A DNA stretch of 64,000 nucleotides from Bodo saltans (GCA_001460835.1 CYKH01000397.1:44659-108658); one strand, 5' to 3'; shown: positions 10,401-21,001, counted from the first letter of the stretch. Translations and numbers: made by a program. Notes: generated by a model not told the origin, from the sequence alone.

Positions 10401-11245
10401 CCCCTCAGGCCCATTTGGAGTATCTTCGATTTCTTGGGATTCTTGTCGCCAAAGCTATTTACGAAGGAGTGGTCCTCAATTTGGAGTTTGCCCCAAGCTT
10501 CCTCAACAACCTGCTCGGTCGCCGGAATTGTATCGATGACCTGAAGGCAGTCGATGCCCAACAATTTCGCTCACTTCAGCTCCTCAAAGGAATGGAGAAC
10601 GTGGCAGACGCAGAGTTGTACTTTTGCGTTGAAGAAGAAGTGTTGGGCGTCCGCAACACCATTGATCTCGTCCCGAATGGTCAAAATATCCAAGTGACCA
10701 GTGAAAACGTGGTGCGTTACATGCACCTCGTTGCACATCATATGCTAGTGAAGCGCAACAAAGATGAGACATCCAGTTTCGCGGCCGGATTTTTTGAAAT
10801 CCTCCCACGTAACGTGGTCACGTTCTTGTTCAACCGCCGAGAGCTTCAGCAGCTGATCTCTGGTCGCAATGGGCTACGTCTCGACGTAGAAGACCTGAAG
10901 AACAACTCTCGCCTCGTCGGAGGCATTGAGGCGGGATCACGCACGTTGACGCTTCTCTGGGAAGTACTGGAGGACATGTCGGCCGAGGATCAAGCAAAGT
11001 TCCTTCAGTTTTGCACAGGATCATCGAAACCACCCCTTCTAGGATTTGCGTCGATGAACCCACCGTTCTCCATCCGAGGTGTTGAAGAGGGTTCTGTGTT
11101 GAACTTTCTTGTGGACTTAGATCGGCTTCCCAGCGCGTCGACGTGCTTCAATTTGCTGAAACTGCCGTTGTACCGCAACAAGAGCAACATGCAAGATAAG
11201 TTGTTACAAGCCATCCGGAGCGATTCTGGATTTCAGTTGTCGTAG
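7430..11245 (+). CDS. HECT-type E3 ubiquitin ligase (UBE3B/UBE3C-like)
   Basis: The ligase accepts ubiquitin from an E2 on a cysteine and passes it to substrate lysines. The 1271-residue protein has a long helical N-terminal region and a C-terminal HECT domain starting near residue 850. In the HECT domain, the segment GIDAGGVFKEFMERV is the typical N-lobe entry and YLRFLGILVAKAIYEG follows. The C-lobe carries FCTGSSKPPLLGF and the catalytic Cys1239 in PSASTCFNLLKLP. The last 33 residues match the usual HECT tail. The FxxFCTGSSKPPLLGF pattern and large N-terminal region resemble the UBE3B/UBE3C group more than the C2-WW NEDD4 group, since no C2 or WW domain is seen. The ATG at 7430 lies shortly after a pyrimidine-rich stretch. 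Confidence 0.9.
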   Translation: MFSRTSGFGQRKPGDPATPAVSGVVIPLTSSSTGVVSAERNLSPKQKIAGERLRKFLTSVVEKRSAVRALLLSENAPQPQCPNAQVVWHVRLLHLALLKSWIRVAPKPLANINTSATSWSACPDGLLLLQGLSKCFKSLLPLEKSVKSMALHETTKLKGEISSKVVLRLLIKLTQCAASIIAMNQRGTGVPACPPLLLCAVQFMLAARAGQAGGDAIAAAACSEETTMDSISVILFSATSHSLLRVSTRSNASPLSAPQLTRTTVFELLGQYIKATDGANAPPLSQQETLISEAVFKAAWSALDSAHRSQVAAGSAAVSDAAAASVVQSFCLHLLPSRGNALRAFANVAGDDVITLTRRNVIVAWLGRRFPCPATLPTANVQLIIKLVLLQLHLLGKLLNVVEDTDGGIGLELRNVIDESTLWWWEGIMTASPALSSSTSPATHVPLVSDVAKEFSKAIGRDMSGWCEAFAAAWKNAKLVNMLCVPPEIAPGAHQKKSSSKKSEGLLAELRKLTADDAVKAAAACAATAVPWSQSLLRKDHDVTADVLEVTMTSFFLTFHPPLWVRGATLLALSCVDALQPLHMLAYHGPRVVHRLLSACLVDTLVPTALDMLYVLDLKALQQSKTTTASFLPRQSSMLSFVSSTVRAMALVTNGVVGLLMQLAHHLLIVSGDNDVERAGCPVPMDQLHAMVDLCNVYLLSVTKRLLSPSTARVTSGTPVTSLTVLRNEITDGWLREDPFRLRPTMSTFVRALMDISLRIPRITHFNPNLRKKEQEALSVQQGHDDERFWYLDTDLQDELFPGSYRAASLLDKKSSSSKKRTDALTCAWNPLQVAVLQVTPHVVPFALRIEYFTRHLAEDRRKFVGTRDSSNLKLGMRIRRDHMLEDLIEQLSLVRASNPNLAVDGKFLRAKWHIQLIDRAGMAEAGIDAGGVFKEFMERVVKESFNPNLGLFVPVEPAEGDDAAATTATASRVLHPNPHARQALGMESHAPQAHLEYLRFLGILVAKAIYEGVVLNLEFAPSFLNNLLGRRNCIDDLKAVDAQQFRSLQLLKGMENVADAELYFCVEEEVLGVRNTIDLVPNGQNIQVTSENVVRYMHLVAHHMLVKRNKDETSSFAAGFFEILPRNVVTFLFNRRELQQLISGRNGLRLDVEDLKNNSRLVGGIEAGSRTLTLLWEVLEDMSAEDQAKFLQFCTGSSKPPLLGFASMNPPFSIRGVEEGSVLNFLVDLDRLPSASTCFNLLKLPLYRNKSNMQDKLLQAIRSDSGFQLS

Positions 11246-11474
11246 GGGATGAAGCAAAAACATTCCACAGATTCTTCTTGCTTTATCATTTTGTTGACAA
11301 TCAGCGCATCAAAGGTTTCGCCAGTCTTTGTCTGCGGTGTTTATTTCGTAACGCACTTCCTTAATATTGATCATCTTTACCAAACAGTAGCAAACGCACT
11401 CAAAGCAGCAAATCTCGCTAAACAACGAGACACTAGATAACCTCGTCTTTGTGGCTTATTACACAAAGAACACA

Positions 11475-14400
11475 ATGAACTTTGATGAAGATAGCTCATC
11501 AAGCAGCAGTGGCGACGAACTGCCGATGTTCGATACTGTGCAAGGACGTAAGAACAACCGCCATTCATCGCCACCGGCAGCAGCTGTTCGCCATGCAGAC
11601 CCGTCTGTGGAACGCAGCGACGATGATGCGGATGGTGTTGATGAAGACAGCAGTGGTATCAATGCCGATATTCCTGAGTGGGCACAGAATTTACAACGGC
11701 CTGGAACTTCGTCACTCGTCGGAAAATACTCCGATCGCCAAGATGAATTTACTCGTCACTTAAACTTCACCGATGACCCAGACGTTGAAGTCAGCCCTCA
11801 ACGTGAACGTTCTTCTCAACCTCGAAGCCACCGCGGTGGTGTTCAATCGTTTGACGAGGAAGGAGAAAACTCAACGCATTTCTCTGAGCACATGGAAAAC
11901 AGTGTTGGGCGAAACCGGAGTACAACATCAAACCCTCGACGTGGTGGTTCTGGTCAAGACGATGTTGGGAGTCCGAACCTCATCGAAGACGGTGACGATG
12001 GCGTCGATGACATTGAACGCCGCGATGGCGGAGGCAACGGTGATGACAGCGAAGAAGCGTTCCCCATCACAGAGGCTGCCCAATGGGACTCGTATCTTCA
12101 GAGTGGTGTGTTGGTGGATGAAACACCCTTCACTCAATTATACTCGATGGAAGAGGAGGTCGCTCAAGAAGAAGAGGGGGAAGAGAGCGGCGACGATGAT
12201 GATGACGATAGCGATGAGGAGGTTCGCCCCAAAAAGAAGGCAGGAGTTAAGACTGTTTCTCAAATCTTCAAGGTGTTTTGTCCTCCTCTGCCTGATGATG
12301 CCATCGCAACGGATTTTGATCGGGTTCGTCGCTTGACAGAGCGACTGTGCCGCTCGATGCTGAGCAGCGCCGAAACCATCGCCAACAACGATACCCTAAG
12401 AGATCGTGTCATTTGCAATATCGAAGAGGTTCACTGCGACAGCCAGACTCGTATCGTTGTTCAAGTCGCCTCGCATCACCCTTGTGTGACCCTGGGCGAC
12501 ATTGCTGCGTTCGTTTTTTTTTTTGTCCTCCTCTGCCTGATGATGCCATCGCAACGGATTTTGATCGATGCTGAGCAGCGCCGAAACCATCGCCAACAAC
12601 GATACCCTAAGAGATCGTGTCATTTGCAATATCGAAGAGGTTCACTGCGACAGCCAGACTCGTATCGTTGTTCAAGTCGCCTCGCATCACCCTTGTGTGA
12701 CCCTGGGCGACATTGCTGCGTTCGCAACGGTGACGTCCGAGCACATTCGTATCATCGCCACTACGGTGGTGCGCAACCTCGTGCGATTGCACGAGGATGG
12801 CCTTGTGCACGGCTCGCTCCATGGTGGCAATGCTCTGATTCACCTCACCAGCGGTTCGCTGAAGTTCACTGATGGTACCGGACTGCTGTCGTGCCCAGTG
12901 CTTGCACCTGATTTCAGTTTCATGTCGACACACCTTGCCTCTCACATCAAAGACCTCCTGCCCACGGAGCTCGACCCTAACGCTGAGCCGAACAGTTTCT
13001 TGAACGAGATGTGGGCTGCATTTTACGAAGACCCCTATCAAGAGGCCTTCCGTGACGATGCCGTCGCAGTCGCTCATCTGATTGCAATGCTAGTGAACGG
13101 CTTCCCATCAAGGTTTGGAATGAGTCTCACCGAAGTTGTGGACGACGTTGACAGCCATCCCTCTCCTGTGCTGCTGACCCTCGCCACCGGAGGAGACTAC
13201 TTTGCCCAGCGCGCAGCGGCTGCAGGCTTCACCGAGGAGTTCCTACACTCTGCGCAAAGTCTCATTGATGTTCTGGTAGGGACAGAATCTCTCGCTCAAG
13301 ACGACGTGCTTGAGCATTCCTTCTTGATATCCTCAAAGCAAATCGACGCCGATGCAACTGGTGAACTTGAACAGCAATTCGCCGAATTTCTCCTGCAAAT
13401 TGCACAAGAAGCGAGTCGAACGATTGAGTTCTCCTTTTTTTTTTTACACTCTGCGCAAAGTCTCATTGATGTTCTGGTAGGGACGGAATCTCTCTCTCAG
13501 GACGACGTGCTTGAGCATTCCTTCTTGATATCCTCCAAGCAAATCGACGCCGATGCAACTGGTGAGCTTGAACAGCAATTTGCCGAATTTCTCCTCCAAA
13601 TCGCACAAGAAGCGAGTCGAGCGATTGAGTTCTCTAAGATCACTGCTGGTAGCTCCCCAATGAATCTGCGACTCTTCCGCAATGCCATCTTCTCGTCTAA
13701 TATTCAAAGTAGTGGCACTGGTCGTCGCACTAACAGCGAGGTCGCTCACATTCTCCCTGAAGGGGTTTCATTTGTTGGCACCGACACTGTGGCAGCCAGT
13801 TGCAGATCTCGCTGTTGAATCCCCTACCCGCTGCTCGTATCATTCTTATCATTCGTAAAGTGGAAGACGCGTCGATTGTCATTCTCTCCAAGTTTCATCA
13901 CGTTGTTCTCCATGACGTTTCCAACTCCACCATCGCGCTGGGCCCATGCCGCGTCTGCTTGTTAGAGGACCTTGCACGGTGCCCACGCGTTGCAGTTGCT
14001 GCAGTACAAGCGATACTTTCACGCGTTGCCGATGTCGAGCTTTCGCTGCACAGTGCCGATGTTCCTATGTGCCCTGATCCCTCTACCATCTCAAACGTTA
14101 CGATTGTACCGTACAGCGTCTCGTACCCTGGCCTCTCCAGAGACTTCGAGGAGATTGGGCTGCCGCAAGAGTCTCAAGCAAGCCTGCTGTCCTACCAAGT
14201 GCCAGATGCAGTGGAACGGCGAGCGCCACAAGAACTGTTCGCGAATATCCGTACTGGTCATGATTATCCCTACCTTCGTGNNNNNNNNNNNNNNNNNNNN
14301 NNNNNNNNNNNNNNNNNNNNNNNNNNNNNNNNNNNNNNNNNNNNNNNNNNNNNNNNNNNNNNNNNNNNNNNNNNNNNNNNNNNNNNNNNNNNNNNNNNNN

Positions 14401-16982
14401 NNNNNNNNNNNNNNNNNNNNNNNNNNNNNNNNNNNNNNNNNNNNNNNNNNNNNNNNNNNNNNNNNNNNNNNNNNNNNNNNNNNNNNNNNNNNNNNNNNNN
14501 NNNNNNNNNNNNNNNNNNNNNNNNNNNNNNNNNNNNNNNNNNNNNNNNNNNNNNNNNNNNNNNNNNNNNNNNNNNNNNNNCACTGAGTGGGTCTGGGTCC
14601 CATATGCTGCTGGCACCAAACTCCCCGTCACGCAACACACGTCACGTCTTTCCTGTGATTATGATTGTTGACTCGGTTGAAGATGTGTACATCTCGGACT
14701 GCGAAAACGTCACGATTGTAGTGATTGGCGCAAAGGGGGCAATTAATGTCAGCAATGTGCGCCATGCAAAGCTGTTCTTGGCAGGTGCGTACGTGATGCT
14801 TTCTGATTGCAGTCATTGTGAAGTGCATGCGTTTGCGTTGAAGGGCGCAATGATCGAAGGATGTGAGCGTATTATCGTATTTCCCATGTTCGCTAGCTTC
14901 CCAGGCATTGACGGTGTCATCCAGCAAATGGCAGAGGCCAACGGGGTCGAAGGAGAAGTATCGGGTGCAGACAATTTGTTCCTGACGCCTCGTGTGCAAG
15001 TGCAGAACAACAACGGAGTCGATGTTCATCAACACCCGCAGCTTCTCGTATCCCTTGATGCACCTGAGCTCGGTGAGTGCCCCTCTGCACTTTTCTCTCA
15101 ACAAACAGCCCCAGCAGGAGCCAAATTGATCCCTGTCAATTTCTCATCGTCTCTCTTCGAAGGCCACCACTTGGCACTGGAAAGTGGATCGGTATTAGAG
15201 CGTTCCTCTGACGTCGTCGTGCAGATCTCTTACATGATCGACGCGAGCATCCTTCGCACTGCAGGTATGCTGTGTCCAGGACGCAAGCCTGCGCTGCCCA
15301 CCGACCCCTCTACAAATCTCATCATCTCACATGTCCACACTGGTGTCATCCATGTTGCGGACGCGGTGGCCCATCTCACGATTGTTGGCTGCACCGGTCC
15401 ACTCGATATTGTCGTCGCTGCAGCACAGCAAGTCACAGTGTCAGATTGCACTGGCATCACGGTGCAAGTCGCATGCTTTGGATTTACCGCCGCCCATTGT
15501 CAAAACTGTCATTTTGCGCTCCATGTCAATACGGAGCCTAAGATAGAGCAACGATGCGAAAACGTTCTGTTCTCTGCACTCAACATCACCTGTCTCGGGT
15601 ATGAGGATGTTCTGGATCGCGCATCGGTTCAACAACACTTGAACTTGTACGATCACCCGGTTGACGCTGACACGGCCGCGATCGGACCTTCTATCGCGAC
15701 GTCTACTGGCATCAGTGTAGAATCGTTGGGGGCCACGCTGCGAGTTTCTGACGCCGCCTCCGCGAGGAAACTTCTCGATCGCAGGTGCTTCATTGCTCCA
15801 CCTCTTCCAGCTACTTGTGTAGGAACTGCAGAGGCGCCATTCCTAGGTGCCCTTGAAGACCGCGTCGAGAAGGACCAAAGTCGGCCCAATGTTTACTTGA
15901 CCTTGTTCGAAGCGTTGTCAACTGTCGCCTCGTCTCGACTGGATGAAATCACCGACGAATCTTTACTCGTTGGTGACCGGCGGCATTCGATCAGCCATTC
16001 CGACGAAGGCCGTGAAGACGACGATCGCCCCCAGCGTTCCTCAGCGCGACTTGGGCAACGCAGTCGGAAACATGATCACTACGATTCATCCTCAGATGAT
16101 GAAGAAGACAACGACGAAGAGGTGAACGAAAGTGGACACTCCAGCAATACCACATCCCCGCGTAAGGTTGCCTCCCAGGCACAACAATCTCCGGCGCAGT
16201 CGGACTCTGACAGCTCACCCGTAAAGGGTGCTGCTAAGTCTGTTGTTCCTCCGCAGCACAAAGCTCCAGCGCAACCTGCATTCGTAGGATCGATGTCGGC
16301 AGCCAATCGTGATGACTCCTCCTCCTCCTCGTCCAGCGATGCCGACGACGATAGTGAAAAGCACCAAAGCCCAAATCGTTATAAAAAAAAAATCGGACTC
16401 TGACAGCTCACCCGTAAAGGGTGCTGCTAAGTCTGTTGTTCCTCCGCAGCACAAAGCTCCAGCGCAACCTGCATTCGTAGGATCGATGTCGGCAGCCAAT
16501 CATGATGACTCGTCCTCCTCCTCGTCCAGCGATGCCGACGACGACGATAGTGAAAAGCACCAAAGCCCAAATCGTTATGAAAACACATTCGATAACGACA
16601 GCGAAGATGATGAAGAGTACTCGCATCGAGGCGGTGGCAACGCCATGTCCCCAATGCGCCATGAGCATGTCACCGACGCTGCTCGATTCGATGGGGTTAT
16701 TTCCTCTGCAGAGCGCAGCGTTAAGCCTGCAGCTCTTCCGAGGAGCGACTCGCCATCAAATATCGCCATCAGTGAAGAGGAACCAGTTATTCCTACCCGC
16801 CGTGGCGTGGGATCCCCAGACCATAAACAAACCAACCCACTTCGTCAAGATGTGGCTGATTTCAAAGCATTCCTCGCTTCTGGCGGTGGCGCAGACAACA
16901 CTCCCTCACCAAAGAGAAGCAGCTCACGCTACGAAGCATCCGACGGAGAAGAGAGCGACGGGGGGATTGAGCTGGCTGTCGG

Positions 16983-17020
<38 letters not shown>

Positions 17021-18726
17021 GTCAAAGGAACGATAGCAATTCCCAAGATGCTGTGGAGAGGAACGAAGTTGCCGCTCTAGGTCAAAAGTCTCCCTCTCCG
17101 TTCAAGGAGCGCAAAGCGAAGCTAGATCTCGGCTTCGACGACACCACGTCTTCAGAGAGCGACAATGAAGGCACGACGACGACACGCAAACGACCCGTCC
17201 TTAATCACGAAGCGGCGCTCGCCGCAATGGGCCTGAGCAGCGATGCGGCAGCCAGAATCGGAACTCGCACCACGCGTGTCCACGCAGATCCTGCCTCGCT
17301 TTTCGACGACGTACTGCCCGACATTCCCGCTCATGATGACAGCGCGGTGGACGTTAGTGAAGATGCGATGTCAAGAATCCGTAGTCGAGGAGCGCCGAAG
17401 ACACAGTCTCCCAACAAATCCTCTTCCTCATCTCCTCGCAAGGCCTCAAGAGAGGAATCTGACGATAGAGTTGCCACTCACGACGACGAGGACAGCGCCG
17501 TTGACTTACAGTCGACATCCTCAGTCGATGAGCAATCGACCGCGTTCTCACCAAATGAACGAGGAGTGGTGGTGGACTCCGACCACGAGTCTTTGAACGC
17601 TACTTCACCGGAGAACCGTCAGGAAACGGATCTCCCGACTCCTGTGTCATCGCCGCATCGGTACCATTCGACAGCTGATGACCCAAAAGAAGAAAGTTAC
17701 GAGGGCAAAGAGACAGCGTCTACAAGCAATGCATCTCTTCCCGGAGTTCTTGCGGGTGCGGATAGCCCAGAGGATCTGGCTGTTTCGATGGTAAGTGATC
17801 GAACGGTGATCTTCCTAGATATTGATGGCGTGGTCGTGCCCGTCTCTCCGATGAGCTTTGGTGGCGGCGACATTGACCCAACGTGCATCAAACATCTGAA
17901 GGCCATCGTCGACCAATGTGGGTCCCTTGTGACAATTGTGCTGACGTCCACCTGGCGGCATGATGAAGCAAAGAAGGCTCGACTGAATGCTGCATTCGTC
18001 CAAGCAGGCATTCCGCTGGTCACCCTAGGCGTGCCGAACGGCGTGCCTGAGCCAACAGAAGTAACCTACTTGCAGCATGACCCGCAAGAACAAGGCCTCG
18101 TTCGCGACCGTGTGGATGAAATATTCTCCTTTGCGGAGAACTCTGCCTCGATGTTCCCTGAGGCATTCCGCGGGGGTAGATGGCTAGCGATCGATGACAT
18201 GAATCTTGGGCTGGATCCTAGAATGGCTGGGCATTTCTTGCTGACAGATACCGAGGAGGGGATGACCTCAGTGAATGTGTCTCAAGCAGCAGCGATTGTC
18301 GCTAACTTTCCTCACTTCTCACCCTCTGCGTCGGCGACTGAGCGCCAAGCTCAAGTCAATGAGGTACTTAGACATGTTGGGGCAAGTTTCTGCTCTAACG
18401 AAGACTTAATGCTTCCACTTGGTATTGAGCAGACATCGGACTTCTTGGCCAGCAGCACGACGAGGGGCCGCAGCACCAATGGGTCCGCGTCCCACACGTC
18501 GATGCTCACTAGCATTGACAGCGAGGAAGAACTGCGACGCGTTTCTAGCTCATCCCTCGACGAGCAGGAAAAGAACCGAGTGATTCATGTGGTCAAGGAG
18601 ATTCAATCACTTCGACGCTCCCGCTCGGAGCTGGTGGATGCGATGGGCGATTTGACATCTAGAGTCTCTCGCGCGTTAGAAAAGCTCAGCAAGGAGAAGA
18701 AGCAACATGACAACGGCAGCAAGTGA
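11475..18726 (+). CDS. Giant pseudokinase-like / TBCC-module / HAD-domain protein (frame broken in this assembly)
   Basis: I read this as one gene. Order of parts: an acidic Ser-rich N-terminus; a kinase-like domain with VHGSLHGGNALI in place of HRD and KFTDGTG in place of DFG, so probably inactive; and three TBCC-like beta-helix modules (about 13.83-14.11, 14.64-14.91 and 15.31-15.62 kb; for example VEDVYISDCENVTIVVIGA), as in tubulin cofactor C and TBCCD1. Next comes a Ser/Asp-rich linker with GAT x12. A HAD-like domain follows (FLDIDGVVVP, LTSTWRHD, WLAIDD), then a short C-terminal coiled coil. Three frames are used. Two of the shifts vanish if one copy of the duplications at 12.5 and 16.4 kb is removed. 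A third shift near 13.80 kb is unexplained, and 300 Ns interrupt module one. No stop-UTR-AG-ATG boundary occurs inside. Function unknown; a basal-body or cytoskeletal role would fit TBCC proteins. Confidence 0.65.
12275..12724 (+). repeat. Direct duplication with poly-T linker; second copy lacks 34 bp
   Basis: The segment 12275-12513 recurs at about 12524-12724, joined by a run of T. The copies look identical except that the second lacks 34 bases between two TCG trinucleotides. The offset at the 3' end is 211 bp (1 mod 3), which breaks the reading frame. Removing one copy rejoins the frame. Confidence 0.9.
13244..13634 (+). repeat. Direct duplication (~190 bp) with poly-T linker, in frame
   Basis: Copies at 13244-13433 and 13445-13634 are joined by a T run. 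The offset is 201 bp, so the frame is kept and the linker reads as Phe residues (EFSFFFLHS). I count nine differences between copies, seven of them synonymous and two conservative (Ala/Ser, Thr/Ala). Confidence 0.9.
14281..14580. other. Assembly gap (300 N)
   Basis: A run of exactly 300 N lies within the first TBCC-like module region of the giant gene. The frame is the same on both sides, but the round length suggests an estimated or default size. Confidence 0.98.
16200..16572 (+). repeat. Direct duplication (~180 bp) with poly-A linker, frame-shifting
   Basis: Copies start at 16200 and 16393, separated by a run of A at 16383-16392. The offset of 193 bp (1 mod 3) breaks the frame. The copies differ by an Arg/His change, a synonymous Ser change and one extra GAC (Asp) codon in the second copy. 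Removing one copy restores the frame. Confidence 0.9.
16984..17019 (+). repeat. GAT trinucleotide repeat x12 (poly-Asp)
   Basis: Twelve uninterrupted GAT codons encode an Asp run in the acidic linker before the HAD-like domain. Pure codon use makes it likely to vary in length between alleles. Confidence 0.95.
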
Positions 18727-18895
18727 GTGGAGGGCCAATAGTTTGCTTGCCCAATCTGTCGAGTTTCTGAGATTTCTGGCTGATCTCTTTAAATAGAACA
18801 ACTACACAAATGACTCTAGAATTACAGAACAAACGCAACATTAACTCATTTCGCCGTCTTTTTTCACCGTTTGGAAACTAGTAACTTGTACGCCA

Positions 18896-21001
18896 ATGTG
18901 GACGCTCAATTTGTTGTTGAAGTGCTCGAGAGGAGTGATACCAAATATGCGAGCAAGAACACCGCGAGATCTTAGCAACACATCAACGCGAACTTCGCGT
19001 GCGGATCTCAGCGCAGCAGAAGAGCAACTCGAGCGATCCATCGCCTCGGGTACAAAATCAGTGTTGAACGGCATTGCGTTCCCTTCAGAGGTTGCACGTA
19101 GACTGCAGAGAGTTTCTAACGTTGCCACCCGTGACACGTTCATTGTATCCTGTTACGTCGATGTCGTGTTAGATCCTCCTCACCGTGCTGTGCAGCAGCA
19201 GCGAGACTCGGTGATGTCTCCTGTCGGCAAAACACCGTTGACGACCAAGAAATCTCAGCGAACCACAAAGGTAGGCTTCAATGATAGCACCAACGATTTC
19301 CCTGGATCAGGATTTGCCACCTTCGGAGGCGCCGATTTCGAAAGCCTTGTCAGCCCCATTGCAGGGGGGAGGGGAGGTAACCTGTTTTCGTACCCTCCTC
19401 CCTCAGCTATCCCACAGCAACGAGGCAACATCACGCCAAGCTTAGTAGGAGCAGAGTCAACGCAGCCTCTCGTGGAGCAGCTTCGATCGGTGCCCAAAGG
19501 GCCGTACCAAGTTCGCATTCCCACAACGGCGTCTGTAGGAGAGGCTGCTCTGATGATACAGAATGCTATGCGTGATGTTCAGTTGAGAGAGCGCCAAGAC
19601 GTCATGCATGCCCAAAAAGAGCACGGGAAAGCTCTGTTGTACTCCTATCCACTGAGTGCTTGTGAAGACATTGCGTCGAAGCGTCTTGCCGCCTCTCAAA
19701 AGTCCGTCCCCACTCGGTCGCCTCCACAGTCAGGTCTCAACGCGCCTCGTCGTGCATCAATGCTCGGCGGAGGGCTTCGCAACGGTATGATGAAACGGCG
19801 CCCCTCCGTGACGCCGGACACTACTTCCCTCACACCCGGTCAGAACACGACCCCTGCCCTTCGTGGCATGACATTAGATCCGCTGTTTATCAGCTCTCCT
19901 TTAGCACTCACCAGTGACTCCATTGCGAAGATAAAATCGACGTCACCTGACGATGTCTATGGCGGCAACATGGTGTCGATGAGCTCGCTTGCTTCGCTGG
20001 ACTTTGACATTCCTCGCGCTGGGGATGTTGTAGCGAGCGATAGCTTACGGGCGAATAAGGTTAGTGGAGAAGTGGCAATAAATGGAGGAAGTCAAAGTTT
20101 ATCGTTTGGGGCTTTCACAGCGTTTATTGCGGAAGATACAACGCCGCCAGCGATGAAAATCGACCGTAACTCCTCACCAACGTTGACTGCGCCCAATACA
20201 GGAGTGTCATGTGCATCTGCCTTCGCACACCGTCGATTTACGATCAGACCTTGTGACCCTCTTGGACGAGTCTTGAAGATACCGACCACTGTTGTAGATT
20301 CGATGATGATGTCCTCTGCTTCTGCTGCTGCTGCTGCTCTTGACGTTCCAAGATTCGAACCTGCGTCAAAACCGTTGATCAAGTGCTTCCCTGCCGGGAC
20401 GGTTAGTTTTCACGTATGTCTTTCCATTGACGGCGCATTTCACCGAGAGCAGATTCGCGAGTTGTTTGAAGCTGACGCAGAGCTCAAGGCTGAGGAACGC
20501 CACGCCACAGAGCTAACACGTCACGATGCCATCGCGTCGAAAGAAGCCGTGTGGGCCGCGGAAGATCGACGGACCGTGATGAACAGCATTGTTCGAGATC
20601 GCACTCTCAGGGAACATACAACTCGTCCCACTGCAACGGAATCGTACAAAGCGTTCCTCAAGGAAGAAGCCAACGAAGAATACGAAAAACAAAAGCAGCG
20701 TCGATTGGCTCAAGCACAAGCTGACAAAGAAGAGTACAAGAACGCCGTCCGGACTGCTCTGAAGACTCTGTTCACAGCGCTTCTAGCTCTCGATAAGCGC
20801 GAATTTGCCACTCGATTTGAAATGGAGACTACGGTTGAGCGAGAGCTAGACGAGTTACACACAAACATCAAAACACAACTTGATCGACTGTGGAGGGAGA
20901 GGCGTGTTGCCGAGGGCATGACTCGTGCTCGACACTCTGCAGAGGCCGTAGCGATGAGAGCTGGCGTTCATGACACTGGTGCCATTTTTCGAGGACTCTA
21001 A
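18896..21001 (+). CDS. Hypothetical protein with C-terminal helical region
   Basis: The 701-residue product has no family I recognise. The N-terminal ~500 residues are Ser/Pro/Thr-rich and probably disordered, with scattered basic patches (KKSQRTTK, APRRASML, MMKRRPS). Residues ~530-690 are strongly charged and helical (KEEANEEYEKQKQRRLAQ, then ELDELHTNIKTQLDRLW), likely a coiled coil. No membrane segment or enzyme motif is visible. The first ATG at 18896 follows an AG near 18880; an alternative in-frame ATG at 18947 (MRARTPRD) would drop the slightly hydrophobic first 17 residues. The spacing to the upstream stop is 169 bp. Confidence 0.7.
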   Translation: MWTLNLLLKCSRGVIPNMRARTPRDLSNTSTRTSRADLSAAEEQLERSIASGTKSVLNGIAFPSEVARRLQRVSNVATRDTFIVSCYVDVVLDPPHRAVQQQRDSVMSPVGKTPLTTKKSQRTTKVGFNDSTNDFPGSGFATFGGADFESLVSPIAGGRGGNLFSYPPPSAIPQQRGNITPSLVGAESTQPLVEQLRSVPKGPYQVRIPTTASVGEAALMIQNAMRDVQLRERQDVMHAQKEHGKALLYSYPLSACEDIASKRLAASQKSVPTRSPPQSGLNAPRRASMLGGGLRNGMMKRRPSVTPDTTSLTPGQNTTPALRGMTLDPLFISSPLALTSDSIAKIKSTSPDDVYGGNMVSMSSLASLDFDIPRAGDVVASDSLRANKVSGEVAINGGSQSLSFGAFTAFIAEDTTPPAMKIDRNSSPTLTAPNTGVSCASAFAHRRFTIRPCDPLGRVLKIPTTVVDSMMMSSASAAAAALDVPRFEPASKPLIKCFPAGTVSFHVCLSIDGAFHREQIRELFEADAELKAEERHATELTRHDAIASKEAVWAAEDRRTVMNSIVRDRTLREHTTRPTATESYKAFLKEEANEEYEKQKQRRLAQAQADKEEYKNAVRTALKTLFTALLALDKREFATRFEMETTVERELDELHTNIKTQLDRLWRERRVAEGMTRARHSAEAVAMRAGVHDTGAIFRGL

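Noticed and set aside
14091-14640. Minus-strand ORFs running through the N gap
   Set aside because: They consist mostly of unknown residues and oppose a supported TBCC region.
20330-20370. tRNA B-box-like sequence on the minus strand (GGTTCGAATC)
   Set aside because: It lies inside the coding frame of the hypothetical gene, and the flanking bases do not form a T-arm stem, so no tRNA fold is possible.
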